The notes: generated by a model not told the origin, from the letters alone. Shown: positions 1-8,549, counted from the first letter of the stretch. The stretch: 64,000 nucleotides of DNA from Roseateles subflavus (GCF_030285365.1 NZ_JASVDS010000004.1:372001-436000), one strand, 5' to 3'. Numbers and translations: made by a program.

Positions 1-2
1 GG

Positions 3-209
3 CATTGGCGCTGGCGCCGGAACCTGTCGGTGGCCATGGGCAACGCGCTGAGGCAAGACCTGGCCCCGGGCGACCGGCAGGCGCTGATGTCGGCACTGGC
101 TGCCGCGCTCGACGTGGCAACAGCCGGAGGCGATGAGGTGCTCGCCGAGCACCTGCGCTGGGCTATGGCGCCAGCCGCGCCTGCACCAGCAGCCACAGGG
201 GCAGGCTGA
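3..209 (+). CDS. queG: Probable epoxyqueuosine reductase QueG, C-terminal fragment
   Basis: The frame is open from the window edge to a TGA at 207-209, giving about 68 residues. It reads RRNLSVAMGNALR near its start and ends with EHLRWAMAP, which resembles the C-terminal HEAT-like tail of QueG (RNLAVALGNA, then EHVAWAL). QueG is a cytoplasmic Fe-S and cobalamin enzyme that makes queuosine in tRNA. All catalytic domains lie outside the window, so the call rests on this short tail alone. The last 47 bases overlap the tail of the convergent AEC permease gene. Confidence 0.55.
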   Translation, partial: HWRWRRNLSVAMGNALRQDLAPGDRQALMSALAAALDVATAGGDEVLAEHLRWAMAPAAPAPAATGAG

Positions 210-1068
210 TCATGCCCAGCAGGGTGGACAGGGTGATGAGGCCGGCCACGAAGGGCCCGTTGCCGCCCATGCGCACGGCCAGCACGTAGCTGCTGGAGGC
301 CGTCGGCAGGGCCGCGAAGGCCATCAGCAGCAGGGCCTGGGCCTGCGGAAGGGCGAGGGCGTGGATCAGCGCGAGCGCGACGAGCGGCAGGGCGCCATGG
401 CGGATGAAGAGCAGGGCGCCTGCCAGCCCCGGCGCATCGCGCAGCGCCCCGAAGCGAAGACCCGCCCCGACGGCCATCAGCCCGAGCGGCAGGGCCGCCA
501 CGCCGATCTTCTGCAGGCTCACGGCGGCCGGCTCGGGCAGGCGCAGGCCGCTCAGGTTCGCCACGAGCCCCAGCACCGTGCTGACGATCAGGGGGTTGCG
601 GGTCAGCTCGCGCAGGTAGCCATGCCCGCCGTGCCGGGCCAGCGGCCATACCGCCGCCACATTGGCCAGGGGCACGCACAGCGCGATCAGCAGGGCGATC
701 CAGGCCACGCCCTGTGCGCCCTGCAGTCGTTCGGCCAGCGCGAGCGCGACGAAGGAGTTGAAACGGAAGGCGATCTGTGCGCCCGAGGCATGGTTCTGCG
801 CATGCATGCCGGGCCACAGGCGCAGCGCGTAGGACAGGGCCACCCCCGACAGCAGCACGGCCACGCCCGCGCCCGCGAGCGCCAGCGTCTCGCCCGGCTG
901 CAGCTGGCTGCGGGAGATCGAGTTGAAGAGCAGGACCGGGAACAGCAGGTAGTACACGAGCCGCTCCACGCTGGCCCACACCGCGCGGTCCAGCGAGGTC
1001 CAGCGGCACAGGCCGAAGCCGGCGGCAATGAGCAGGAGGTCTGGCAGCAGCAGGAGCAGGTCAGGCAT
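163..1068 (-). CDS. AEC (auxin efflux carrier) family permease
   Basis: This is a 301-residue, very hydrophobic protein with about ten predicted membrane segments split into two bundles by a charged linker near the middle (LARHGGHGYLRELTRNP). The second half (NPLIVSTVLGLVANL, then PLGLMAVGAGL and ALPTASSSYVLAVRMGG) is typical of AEC permeases, which move organic acids or similar anions across the inner membrane. I chose the ATG at 1068 because translation then begins directly with the first hydrophobic helix (MPDLLLLLPDLLL). The upstream in-frame extension is Arg-rich and not membrane-like. Its substrate cannot be read from the sequence. It is convergent with the queG fragment. Confidence 0.85.
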   Translation of the reverse strand: MPDLLLLLPDLLLIAAGFGLCRWTSLDRAVWASVERLVYYLLFPVLLFNSISRSQLQPGETLALAGAGVAVLLSGVALSYALRLWPGMHAQNHASGAQIAFRFNSFVALALAERLQGAQGVAWIALLIALCVPLANVAAVWPLARHGGHGYLRELTRNPLIVSTVLGLVANLSGLRLPEPAAVSLQKIGVAALPLGLMAVGAGLRFGALRDAPGLAGALLFIRHGALPLVALALIHALALPQAQALLLMAFAALPTASSSYVLAVRMGGNGPFVAGLITLSTLLGMISLPLWLLVQARLAP

Positions 1069-1183
1069 GCGTGCAGTGTGCCAGCCAGAGGCGTCGCGCC
1101 GCTGACACCGTGGTGCGGGAGTGCAGGCGCCACGGGCACCCAAGACGGTGACGGCGGCCTATCATTCCGCACGTCTGCTTTCC

Positions 1184-1645
1184 ATGACGCTTGCCATGCC
1201 GCCCTTTTCCGACAGTACCGATGGATATGCGCAGTCCCGCTTCCCGATGCATGGGCGGGTGTGGGTCCAGACGGAGGGGCCGCTGCTGCTGAACGTTGCG
1301 GATGGGCCCTTCAACCGGGAGCTGGTGCTGGCCCTTGGATCCCTGCTGGCCACGCGCATTCCGGAGATGCAGGCCCAGGGGCCGTGGGTGCTGCTGGCCG
1401 TGATCCGGCACAGCACGCTGGCCACCGATGAGGCGTTGGCCGCCTTCACGGACATGCTGCTGCACATCGCCGCCGCAGGGCGAGCCCCCCGCGCCGTGGC
1501 CCATGTGACGGCGTCTGACGTGGAAGGTGTCGGCCTGATGGACGTGCCGATGGCGCGCTGCTTCGAGGCGGCCGGCATTCCATTTGCCTGCTTTCGCGAT
1601 GAGCTTCCCGCACGTGCCTGGCTGGCCGGGCGGCTTGCCGGCTGA
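1184..1645 (+). CDS. Conserved-looking protein of unknown function
   Basis: This is a soluble protein of about 153 residues if it starts at the ATG at 1184. An ATG at 1196 is also possible, and a longer in-frame start lies at 1121. It has no signal peptide or membrane helix. The pattern of alternating beta strands and helices (GRVWVQTEGPLLLNVADGPF, a helix with ALGSLLATRIPEMQ, then WVLLAVIRHS) suggests a small alpha/beta fold, perhaps STAS-like, but I do not recognise the family. It is divergent from the AEC permease gene and ends about 100 bases before the Bug-family gene. Confidence 0.6.
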   Translation: MTLAMPPFSDSTDGYAQSRFPMHGRVWVQTEGPLLLNVADGPFNRELVLALGSLLATRIPEMQAQGPWVLLAVIRHSTLATDEALAAFTDMLLHIAAAGRAPRAVAHVTASDVEGVGLMDVPMARCFEAAGIPFACFRDELPARAWLAGRLAG

Positions 1646-1668
1646 CGGCTGTGCGCTCGTGGGCCGCC

Positions 1669-1681
1669 GGGGTCAGACCTT
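1669..1681 (+). repeat. Dispersed GGGGTCAG motif, variant copy
   Basis: The intergenic sequence GGGGTCAGACCTT matches the first part of the 15-mer GGGGTCAGGTCTTGC found exactly at 3715-3729 and, inverted, at 18181-18195. It lies between the unknown protein and the Bug-family gene. Confidence 0.4.
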
Positions 1682-1748
1682 CGAGTCCAAGGGCTTCTGC
1701 CTCGCTTAGACTGGGACATTCCTTCAGCAGGACAACGAAAGGAACTCC

Positions 1749-2726
1749 ATGAGCCGTCGCACGATTCTCAAGCACATTCCCCTGGCCCTGGCGGCCCTTG
1801 CGTTGCCGGGTGTCGCCCTGGCGCAGGGCTATCCCACGAAGCCGGTCAAGCTGGTCGTGCCTTTCGCACCAGGCGGCACGACGGACATCGTGGCCCGCGT
1901 GGTGGCCGAGAAGATCAACGGCCCGCTGGGCCAGACCATGGTCGTCGAGAACAAGGCCGGTGGCGGTGGCAAGGTCGGGGCGAACGAGACGGCCAAGGCC
2001 ACGCCGGACGGCTACGCGCTGGGCATGGCGACGGTCTCCACCACGGCGGCCAACCCGGCCATCGATCCCAAGATCCCCTACAACCCGCTGACCGACTTCA
2101 CGCCCATCATCAATGTGGCGGCCACGCCCAACATCATCGCCGTGCACCCGAGCTTCCCGGCGCGGGACTACAAGGGCTTCCTCGCCGAGCTGAAGAAGAA
2201 CCCGGGCAAGTACAGCTACGCGACCTCGGGCACCGGTGGCATCGGGCATCTGCAGATGGAGCTGTACAAGTCGCTGGCAGGCGTGTTCGTGCTCCATATC
2301 CCCTACCGTGGCGCCGGCCCGGCCCTGAATGACACGGTGGCAGGCCAGGTGCCGATGATCTTCGACAACCTGCCCTCGGCGCTGCCCTTCATCAAGGACG
2401 GCCGCCTCATTCCCATCGTCGTGGCAGCGCCACAGCGCCTGGCCCAGCTGCCGCAGGTGCCGACGTTCAAGGAGGTGGGCCTCGAGCCCGTCAACCGCAT
2501 GGCCTACTACGGCATCTACGGGCCCAAGGGCCTGCCGAAGGACGTGGTCGACAAGGTCAGCACCGCCGTCAAGAAGACGCTGGAGCTGCCGGACGTGCGC
2601 AAGCGCATCGAGGACACCGGTTCCATCATCGTGGCCAACACGCCGGAGCAGTTCGCCGCCCAGATCAAGGCCGAGTACGAGGTCTACAAGAAGGTGGTCG
2701 AGACCCAGAAGCTCAAGCTGGACTGA
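1749..2726 (+). CDS. Bug-family (TctC) periplasmic substrate-binding protein
   Basis: This 325-residue protein has a clean Sec signal peptide ([20 protein letters not shown], with likely cleavage after ALA near residue 25). The mature part starts with [19 protein letters not shown], the hallmark of Bug/TctC proteins, followed by [18 protein letters not shown]. These proteins bind carboxylates or similar small molecules in the periplasm. An AAAGGAAC Shine-Dalgarno sequence sits just before the ATG. No tctA or tctB membrane genes are adjacent, so it is one of the orphan Bug proteins common in Burkholderiales. The ligand is unknown. Only 8 bases separate its stop from xerD, so the two may be co-transcribed. 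Confidence 0.92.
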   Translation: MSRRTILKHIPLALAALALPGVALAQGYPTKPVKLVVPFAPGGTTDIVARVVAEKINGPLGQTMVVENKAGGGGKVGANETAKATPDGYALGMATVSTTAANPAIDPKIPYNPLTDFTPIINVAATPNIIAVHPSFPARDYKGFLAELKKNPGKYSYATSGTGGIGHLQMELYKSLAGVFVLHIPYRGAGPALNDTVAGQVPMIFDNLPSALPFIKDGRLIPIVVAAPQRLAQLPQVPTFKEVGLEPVNRMAYYGIYGPKGLPKDVVDKVSTAVKKTLELPDVRKRIEDTGSIIVANTPEQFAAQIKAEYEVYKKVVETQKLKLD

Positions 2727-2734
2727 GCGGGCCC

Positions 2735-3700
2735 GTGCCGCCGTCCGTCAAGCGCAAGCCGGCCGTCTCTCGCGGGGCCGCGGCCGAGGTGCCGCACAGT
2801 GCGGCGCGCCGGGCCAGTGCCCAGGCAGCCGAGCTCTTCCTCGAGACGCTGTGGCTGGAGGACGGCCTGTCCGCCGCCACGCGCCAGGCTTATGGGCGCG
2901 ACCTGGCCCTGCTGGCGGACTGGCTCGATGCCGAGCTGTCGCGCAGTCTCGACGAGGCCAGCCAGGCGGACCTGCAGGCCTACATCGCGGCGCGTCACGA
3001 GGGCAGCAAGCCCAGCAGCGCCAACCGGCGCCTGAGCTGCTTCAAGCGCTACTACCGCTGGGCCTTGCGCGAGGCGCGGCTGCGGCAAGACCCGACCCTG
3101 CAGCTGCTGCCCTCGCATCGCCTGCAGCGCAGCATCAAGACGCTCACGCAAGCGCAGGTCGAGGCCCTGCTGCAGGCGCCAGACGTCGACGAGACGTTCG
3201 GTTTGCGGGACCGCGCCATGCTGGAGCTGATGTATGCCAGCGGGCTGCGGGTGAGCGAGCTCGTCGAGCTCAAGACGCTGCACGTCGGCCTGAAGGAAAC
3301 CGCGATGCGGGTCATGGGCAAGGGCAGCAAGGAGCGACTCCTGCCTTTCGGCGAGGAGGCGCGGGACTGGCTCGTGCGCTATCTGCGGGATGCGCGACCG
3401 CAGCTCGCGGCCGGCCAGCAGCCGGAGGCGCTGTTCCTGAACCGCTACGGCGAAGCGCTGAGCCGGCAGATGTTCTGGCGCCTCGTCAAGAAGTACGCCG
3501 TGCAGGCGGGCATCCGGCAGAGCATCTCGCCGCACACCCTGCGCCATGCCTTTGCGACGCACCTGCTGAACCACGGGGCCGACCTGCGCGCCGTCCAGCT
3601 GCTGCTGGGGCATGCGGACCTCTCGACCACGCAGATCTACACGCACGTGGCGCGGGAGCGTCTCAAGGCGCTGCACGCGCAGCACCATCCGCGCGGCTGA
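2735..3700 (+). CDS. xerD: Site-specific tyrosine recombinase XerD
   Basis: This is a 321-residue tyrosine recombinase starting at GTG. The N-terminal SAM-like DNA-binding domain spans about residues 30-120. The catalytic domain has the full set of active-site residues: Arg172 (SGLRVSEL), Lys196 (GKGSKER), His267 and Arg270 (SPHTLRHAFATHLL), His293 (LLGHADLSTTQIYTHV) and Tyr302. The spacing matches E. coli XerD exactly (23 and 32 residues after the first His). XerD acts with XerC at dif to resolve chromosome dimers. The N-terminus is about 25 residues longer than usual and basic, so an internal start is possible. It follows the Bug gene by 8 bases and ends near the convergent Lrp-type gene. 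Confidence 0.92.
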   Translation: MPPSVKRKPAVSRGAAAEVPHSAARRASAQAAELFLETLWLEDGLSAATRQAYGRDLALLADWLDAELSRSLDEASQADLQAYIAARHEGSKPSSANRRLSCFKRYYRWALREARLRQDPTLQLLPSHRLQRSIKTLTQAQVEALLQAPDVDETFGLRDRAMLELMYASGLRVSELVELKTLHVGLKETAMRVMGKGSKERLLPFGEEARDWLVRYLRDARPQLAAGQQPEALFLNRYGEALSRQMFWRLVKKYAVQAGIRQSISPHTLRHAFATHLLNHGADLRAVQLLLGHADLSTTQIYTHVARERLKALHAQHHPRG

Positions 3701-3714
3701 AGGCGGGGAGAGCC

Positions 3715-3729
3715 GGGGTCAGGTCTTGC
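3715..3729 (+). repeat. Dispersed 15-mer GGGGTCAGGTCTTGC, intergenic copy
   Basis: An exact copy lies between the convergent xerD and Lrp-type genes. The same 15 bases occur in inverted orientation at 18181-18195. Copies with one mismatch occur at 53-67, 31722-31736 and 38281-38295. Confidence 0.55.
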
Positions 3730-3747
3730 CCATGGCCCGCGCGCCGG

Positions 3748-4218
3748 TCAGCGCACCGGCAGCGGGGAGGGCGGCTTGATCTCCTCCAGGCAGATCATCG
3801 AGCGCACATCGGCCACGCCGGGCAGCTGCATGAGCTTGTCCGTGAGGAATTGCGAGAGCGACTTGAGATCGCCGGCCACGACCTTCAGCAGATAGTCGCA
3901 GTCCCCCGAGACCGTGTGGCATTCGAGAATCTCCGGGAAGGCCTTGAGCAGCGCCTCGATGTCCCGCACGCGGACGAAGGCCTGCGCCTCGATGTTGAGG
4001 CTCACGAAGGCGGTCACGCCCAGGCCCAGGGACTGCGGCTCCACGTCGGCCCGGTAGCCGCGCAGCACGCCCCGCTCCTCGAGGGCGCGGACGCGGCGAA
4101 AGCACTGCGGTGCTGAGAGCTGCACGCGGGCGGCGAGGTCCACATTGGCTATGCGCCCCTCGCGCTGAAGGATCTCCACGATGCGGCAATCCAGAGTGTC
4201 GAGCGGCGTGTTGGGCAT
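3748..4218 (-). CDS. Lrp/AsnC family transcriptional regulator
   Basis: This 156-residue protein has an N-terminal winged helix-turn-helix (LDTLDCRIVEILQREGRIANVDLA, then LSAPQCFRRVRALEERGVL). A C-terminal RAM ligand-sensing domain follows (GVTAFVSLNIE, then FPEILECHTVSGDCDYLLKV and LPGVADVRSMICLEEIK). Such proteins act as amino-acid-responsive octameric or dimeric regulators. The ATG at 4218 gives the standard N-terminus (MPNTPLDTLD). An upstream in-frame extension to 4284 is Arg/Ser-rich and unlikely to be coding. It is divergent from the MarC-family gene, which it could regulate, although no operator is evident. Confidence 0.9.
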   Translation of the reverse strand: MPNTPLDTLDCRIVEILQREGRIANVDLAARVQLSAPQCFRRVRALEERGVLRGYRADVEPQSLGLGVTAFVSLNIEAQAFVRVRDIEALLKAFPEILECHTVSGDCDYLLKVVAGDLKSLSQFLTDKLMQLPGVADVRSMICLEEIKPPSPLPVR

Positions 4219-4340
4219 GGGAGCGCGGGAGGAGGTGGAGCGTGCGCCCGGATGATCGCAGCCTGCTTCCCGTGAGGATGGCACGTGAGCTAGTGGTTAA
4301 CCCGAGGTTTGACGAGGAATCTCGCCGACAATAGCGCCCC

Positions 4341-4943
4341 ATGGACCACAGCTTTCTCTCCGCCCTGATCCTGCTCCTGCTGGTGCTGGATCCACTGGGC
4401 AGTCTCCCCATCTTCATTCCCATCATGCGCGGCGTGCCCAAGGAGCGGCGTGTCAAGGTGGCCCTGCGCGAGGTCAGCATCGCCTTCCTCGTGCTCATCG
4501 CCTTCATGTTCCTTGGCGACGGCTTCCTGCGCGTGATGCACCTGTCGGAGCGTTCGTTGGAAGTGGCCGGCGGCGTGATCCTGCTCATCATCGCCATGCG
4601 GATGATCTTTGGCAGCTCGGGCGACTCGGCCTATGGCCTGGAGCCTGGGCGCGAGCCGCTGATCTTTCCGCTGGCGGTGCCGCTGCTGGCCGGGCCGTCC
4701 GCCATGGCCACGGTGCTGCTGCTGGCCTCGCGCCAGCCGGACCGCATCCTGGAGTGGATCGGCGCCTTGACCGCCGCCATGCTGATCTCGGGGCTCACGC
4801 TGATCCTCGCGGACCGCATCCGCAAGCTGCTGGGCGATTCCGTCGTCTCGGCCATCGAGAAGCTGATGGGCCTGGTGCTGACGGCGATCGCGGTGGAGAT
4901 GGTGCTGGCCGGGCTGAAGCGCTACTTCATCGGCGGGCTGTGA
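4341..4943 (+). CDS. MarC/YhgN family integral membrane protein
   Basis: This 200-residue protein has about six membrane helices and the family signatures LLVLDPLGSLPIFIPIM at the N-terminus and FPLAVPLLAGPSAMATVLLL in the middle. MarC/YhgN proteins are inner-membrane proteins of unclear function. Their original link to multiple antibiotic resistance has not held up, so no substrate is assigned. The gene is divergent from the Lrp-type regulator. Confidence 0.88.
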   Translation: MDHSFLSALILLLLVLDPLGSLPIFIPIMRGVPKERRVKVALREVSIAFLVLIAFMFLGDGFLRVMHLSERSLEVAGGVILLIIAMRMIFGSSGDSAYGLEPGREPLIFPLAVPLLAGPSAMATVLLLASRQPDRILEWIGALTAAMLISGLTLILADRIRKLLGDSVVSAIEKLMGLVLTAIAVEMVLAGLKRYFIGGL

Positions 4944-5131
4944 CGCCCGCCTGAGGGGGCGTCCCGGGGGGGGCCGTGGACGACCGCCCGGTGGCCGTGA
5001 TGACCGTCGTCTCGTGACCCGCCGGCGCCGCTGGCACCGCCAACGGGCCGTGGCTGTCGCGCAGCGGGCGTCATGGCGGGGGAAGGGGTGGACGGGCGGC
5101 CGTTGCCACGGCGTTGTGCCGACAGATCCGC

Positions 5132-5176
5132 TACACGCTGCTTGAGTACACGCTGCTGGAGCGCAGGCCGCTTGAG
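5132..5176. repeat. Three 15-bp tandem repeats
   Basis: Consecutive 15-base units read TACACGCTGCTTGAG, TACACGCTGCTGGAG and CGCAGGCCGCTTGAG. Units 1 and 2 differ at one base, and unit 3 keeps the GCTTGAG end. The array lies in the gap after marC, just beyond the stop codon of the small gene 5191-5496. The rest of the 4944-5190 gap is GC-rich with no feature I can identify. Confidence 0.6.
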
Positions 5177-5190
5177 TACAGGCGGGCTCG

Positions 5191-5496
5191 TCAGCGAGCC
5201 GCGACCGGCAGGGGGCCTCGGCTGGAGGCTCGATGAGCGAACTGGACGCCCGGCATGGCCTGGAGCTGGCGGAGGGGCTCGTCGATGCCGAAGGGGGCCT
5301 CCACCTCGATGGTGTAGATGGTGGCCATCGCGGGGTTGTCCGTGCCTGGGAACACGACATTGGCGCGGGCCCGCTGGGCTCGATGGGACGTCACGAGGTC
5401 CTCGCAGAACTTCGTGAAGACGCGATGCCAGAGGCTCTGAGACTTGACCGGAGAGCCGTTCTCAAGGACCTTGACAGTGATGGTCTCTTGCTGCAT
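5191..5496 (-). CDS. Small protein with a prodomain-like C-terminus, partner of the S8 protease
   Basis: This 101-residue soluble protein is encoded 33 bases downstream of the subtilisin-like protease gene on the same strand. I do not recognise a named family. The C-terminal half has the form IYTIEVEAP, then PLRQLQAMPGVQFAHRAS, then RGPL. This resembles peptidase I9/subtilisin propeptide modules and also the protease's own N-terminal segment at residues 81-117 (VYTVKTLGEA, then YVAPPRGVL). I infer that it could be a separate inhibitor, folding chaperone or delivery subunit for the protease. The N-terminal half (MQQETITVKVLENGSPVKSQ) looks like a beta-rich lead-in. The gene is real-looking, but its function is unproven. 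Confidence 0.6.
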   Translation of the reverse strand: MQQETITVKVLENGSPVKSQSLWHRVFTKFCEDLVTSHRAQRARANVVFPGTDNPAMATIYTIEVEAPFGIDEPLRQLQAMPGVQFAHRASSRGPLPVAAR

Positions 5497-5529
5497 AGGC
5501 CGTGCGCTGGGAATCGACAGATTGTACTG

Positions 5530-6768
5530 CTAGGCGTTTGAAAGGACGAAGGGGCCCTTCCAATGCACGCAGCCGTAGCCCAGATCATCGGTCTTTCCTG
5601 TCTGGCCGGGGCATCGCTCGATGGGGATGTTGTCACGGATCGTGGCAGCGGGTGGGGGGCCGGGATGCCCGGCGGCGACCCGCGCGGCCATGGCGGTCAC
5701 GAACGGGGTGGCCATCGACGTGCCCGAGCAAGGGGCATATCCCGACTTCTTCTTGAAGAGCGAACTGGCTTTCGTCGGCGCGGTGGACCAGATGTCCACG
5801 CCGGGAGCCACCAGCGAGAGGTGGGGGCCGGCATTGCTGAAGTCGGCCCGAGCCCCCTGGTCGTCAATGGCCCCCACCGCCAGCACGCCGGGCAGATTGG
5901 CCGGGTAGTTGGGGTAGTCGCCGTCATCTCCGTCATTGCCGGACGCGGCGATCACCAGCGCGCCGCTGTTGAGCCCCTGCTGGATGATCAGCTCCTCCGC
6001 GGGGTCGTGGTCGGGGCCACCGAGGCTGAGGTTGACGATCTTCGCCCGTGCGAGCGCGGCACCCAGTGCGCGGTAGTAGTCCGTGGCGCTGTACTTGACG
6101 CCAATGCCCTTGAACACGTGCAGCCGCGCATTGCAGGCGCCCTTCATGCCGCCAGGTGGCTGACCCGTGGCGGCGATGATGCCGCAGACATGGGTGCCAT
6201 GCCCTTGGACGTCGTCCTCGGATTCGTCCTGGCAGAAGTTGACGTAAGCATCGATCGCGTTCACGAGATCAGGATGCGCGCGATCGACGCCGGTGTCGAC
6301 GACGGCGACGGCGATGTCCGAGGCGTCCACCGCATCGGCGTCCACGGCCACGTACTGCATGCCCCAGTGCGACATGCTCGACGACTGGGCTCCCATGTCC
6401 GCACCGGGGGAGCGCGCCAGCACGCCCCGGGGCGGCGCGACGTAGACGGTGGCCGCGCCCATGTCGTCCGACAGCGTTTCGAGGACCTCGCGCGTCTGTG
6501 CCTCGCCCAGCGTCTTGACGGTATAGACCTTGGGCAGGACGAGCGAGACGGCCTTGGCCTGCCGGTCGGACTTGCGGACCGGCTGGAGGTCCAGCTGGAA
6601 GTTCGGCTGGAAGTTCGCCTGGAAGACCGGCTCGGCCCGGCCGTCGTCCAGGAGCGCCTGCAGCGCCGGACCGATCGCCTCGACAGCCGCCGGGCTCCGG
6701 CCTGATCGCGGCCGGGGCGGCATCAGGACCACCACCTCATGACTCCACCTGGATGCCGGCTTTTCCAT
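5530..6768 (-). CDS. Subtilisin-like serine protease (S8 family)
   Basis: This 412-residue protease has an intact catalytic triad: Asp158 (AVVDTGVD), His190 (GHGTHVCG) and Ser351 (CSGTSMATP), plus the oxyanion Asn278 (AASGND). Residues 1-130 form a pro-region that includes an I9-like stretch around residues 81-117. There is no recognisable signal peptide, which suggests a cytoplasmic or unusually exported enzyme. Residues 48-62 contain a short FQ-rich repeat (VFQANFQPNFQLDLQP) encoded by near-identical 12-base units. A GGGAGA ribosome site precedes the ATG at 6768. The small companion gene follows at 5496, suggesting a two-gene operon. The substrate is unknown. Confidence 0.9.
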   Translation of the reverse strand: MEKPASRWSHEVVVLMPPRPRSGRSPAAVEAIGPALQALLDDGRAEPVFQANFQPNFQLDLQPVRKSDRQAKAVSLVLPKVYTVKTLGEAQTREVLETLSDDMGAATVYVAPPRGVLARSPGADMGAQSSSMSHWGMQYVAVDADAVDASDIAVAVVDTGVDRAHPDLVNAIDAYVNFCQDESEDDVQGHGTHVCGIIAATGQPPGGMKGACNARLHVFKGIGVKYSATDYYRALGAALARAKIVNLSLGGPDHDPAEELIIQQGLNSGALVIAASGNDGDDGDYPNYPANLPGVLAVGAIDDQGARADFSNAGPHLSLVAPGVDIWSTAPTKASSLFKKKSGYAPCSGTSMATPFVTAMAARVAAGHPGPPPAATIRDNIPIERCPGQTGKTDDLGYGCVHWKGPFVLSNA

Positions 6769-6962
6769 GACGTTCTCCCTTGTGGGGGCGCATATTGCCT
6801 GGGTGGACGCGTCTTGTGAAGGACCGCACCTCTCCCTGAGTCCTCAGGGCTGCGGATGATCCCCGGCAGCCTCCCACGGGCCCAGGGGCGCCGGACGGCT
6901 GAATGGAAAAGGCCGGCGGGAGATGGCTCCGGCCGGCCCCAGGGTCTGGATGAACGCTTCGG

Positions 6963-8549
6963 CTACTTCTTGGTGTCCTGCTGCAGCGCCCGCAGCACCG
7001 CATCGTTCGGATCTTCGGCAGCGCCGCTGCCTGCCGATGCCGGCGCGCTGGCCGCCTCCGGCGCGAAGAGCTTGCTGGCATCGTCGGCGCTCATGCCGTC
7101 CTTGCCCTTGTCGCCGTCCTTGCCGGTGTCCATGCCCTGCAGCAGCTGCGTGGCCTGGTCCATGTCCACGGGCTTCTCCTTGTCCAGGAAGGCGGTCACG
7201 GTGACCGGGAAGAAGATCACGATGGCCACGAGGATCAGCTGCATGAACACCCAGGGGATGGAGCCCATGTAGATGTCGCTGGACTCGACCTTTCTCGGGA
7301 GCGAGCCCTGCTTGAAGAGGGTGTCCGAGATGCCGCGCAGGTAGAAGAGTGCGAAGCCGAAGGGCGGGTGCATGAAGCTGGTCTGCATGTTCACGCAGAG
7401 CATCACGCCGAACCAGACGAGGTCGATGCCCATCTTGTCGGCCACCGGGCCCAGCAGCGGCAGGATGATGAAGGCGATCTCGAAGAAGTCGAGGAAGAAG
7501 GCCAGGAAGAAGATGAAGATGTTGACCACCACCAGGAAGCCGACCTGGCCGCCGGGAAGGGTGGACAGCATGTGCTCGATCCAGTGGCCGCCCTCGACGC
7601 CCTGGAACACCAGCGAGAAGGTGCGCGAGCCGATCAGGATGAACACCACCATGGCGGTGATGCGCATCGTGCCCATCATGGTGCCCTTGACGAGCGGCCA
7701 GTTCAGGCGACCATGCAGGGCGGCCAGCACGAAGGCGCCCACCGCGCCCATGGCACCGGCTTCCGTCGGGGTGCAGATGGCGGTGTCGATGCCCGGGAGG
7801 CCGCCCATCGAGCCCAGCACCGCGAAGATCAGCACGGCCGAGGGGACGATGCCGCGCAGGCACTTGCGCCACAGGGCCCAGCCCTGCAGGGTGCGGGCTT
7901 CCTTGGGCACGCCGGGCACGTGCTCCGGCTTGATGCGGGACAGTGCGAAGGTGTAGAGCGCAAAGATCAGCACCTGGATGATGGAGGGGCCCCAGGCGCC
8001 CTTGTACATGTCGCCCACCGGCCGGCCGAGCTGGTCTGCCAGCACGACAAGCACGAGCGAGGGCGGCACCAGCTGCGTGATCGTGCCCGAGGCCGCGAGT
8101 ACCCCGGTGGCATAGCGCATGTTGTAGCCGTAGCGCATCATCACGGGCAGCGAGATCATGGCCATCGCGATGACCTGGCCGGCCACGGTGCCGGTGATGG
8201 CGCCGAGGATGAAGCCCACGATGATCACCGAGTAGCCCAGGCCGCCACGCACGGGGCCGAAGAGCTGACCCATGGAGTCGAGCATGTCCTCGGCGAGGCC
8301 GCACTTCTCGAGCAGCGCGCCCATCAGCGTGAAGAAGGGAATGGCCAGCAGCAGGTCGTTGCTGAGGATGCCGAAGACGTTCTGCGGCAGGGCCGCCATG
8401 AACTCGGGCGGGAACCAGCCCTGGCTGATGGCGAAGAGACCGCAGCCGAGGCCCAGCGCGGCGAGCGAGAACGCCACGGGGAAGCCGATCAGCATGATGA
8501 CGATCAGCCCCGCGAACATCAGGGGCGGGAATTGCTCCATGCTGATCAT
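6963..8549 (-). CDS. TRAP transporter large permease (DctM family)
   Basis: This 528-residue polytopic protein has DctM-type helices throughout, with family stretches such as IPFFTLMGALLEKCG, ISLPVMMRYGYNMRYATG and TEAGAMGAVGAF. It forms the ion-coupled channel of a TRAP transporter, which takes up organic acids. The start at 8549 (MISMEQFPPLM) overlaps the stop of the small-permease gene as ATGA, which implies translational coupling. About 70 residues after the last helix form a hydrophilic tail with GKDGDKGKDG and an Ala/Ser-rich stretch. Typical DctM proteins end near the last helix. No binding-protein gene is adjacent, so the substrate cannot be inferred. Confidence 0.92.
   Translation of the reverse strand: MISMEQFPPLMFAGLIVIMLIGFPVAFSLAALGLGCGLFAISQGWFPPEFMAALPQNVFGILSNDLLLAIPFFTLMGALLEKCGLAEDMLDSMGQLFGPVRGGLGYSVIIVGFILGAITGTVAGQVIAMAMISLPVMMRYGYNMRYATGVLAASGTITQLVPPSLVLVVLADQLGRPVGDMYKGAWGPSIIQVLIFALYTFALSRIKPEHVPGVPKEARTLQGWALWRKCLRGIVPSAVLIFAVLGSMGGLPGIDTAICTPTEAGAMGAVGAFVLAALHGRLNWPLVKGTMMGTMRITAMVVFILIGSRTFSLVFQGVEGGHWIEHMLSTLPGGQVGFLVVVNIFIFFLAFFLDFFEIAFIILPLLGPVADKMGIDLVWFGVMLCVNMQTSFMHPPFGFALFYLRGISDTLFKQGSLPRKVESSDIYMGSIPWVFMQLILVAIVIFFPVTVTAFLDKEKPVDMDQATQLLQGMDTGKDGDKGKDGMSADDASKLFAPEAASAPASAGSGAAEDPNDAVLRALQQDTKK

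Noticed and set aside
2735-3700. Tyrosine recombinase as a sign of an integrated element
   Set aside because: Length, residue spacing and sequence match housekeeping XerD. There are no attachment sites, phage genes or composition change nearby.
4944-5060. Possible third copy of the nuo structured repeat (GGGGGCGTCCC near 4955)
   Set aside because: Only a short GC-rich stretch resembles the constant part. The ordered hairpins are missing.
6591-6634. FQ-rich 12-base repeats in the protease gene as a mobile or regulatory repeat
   Set aside because: They are in frame, short, and confined to the variable pro-region. They look like local slippage.
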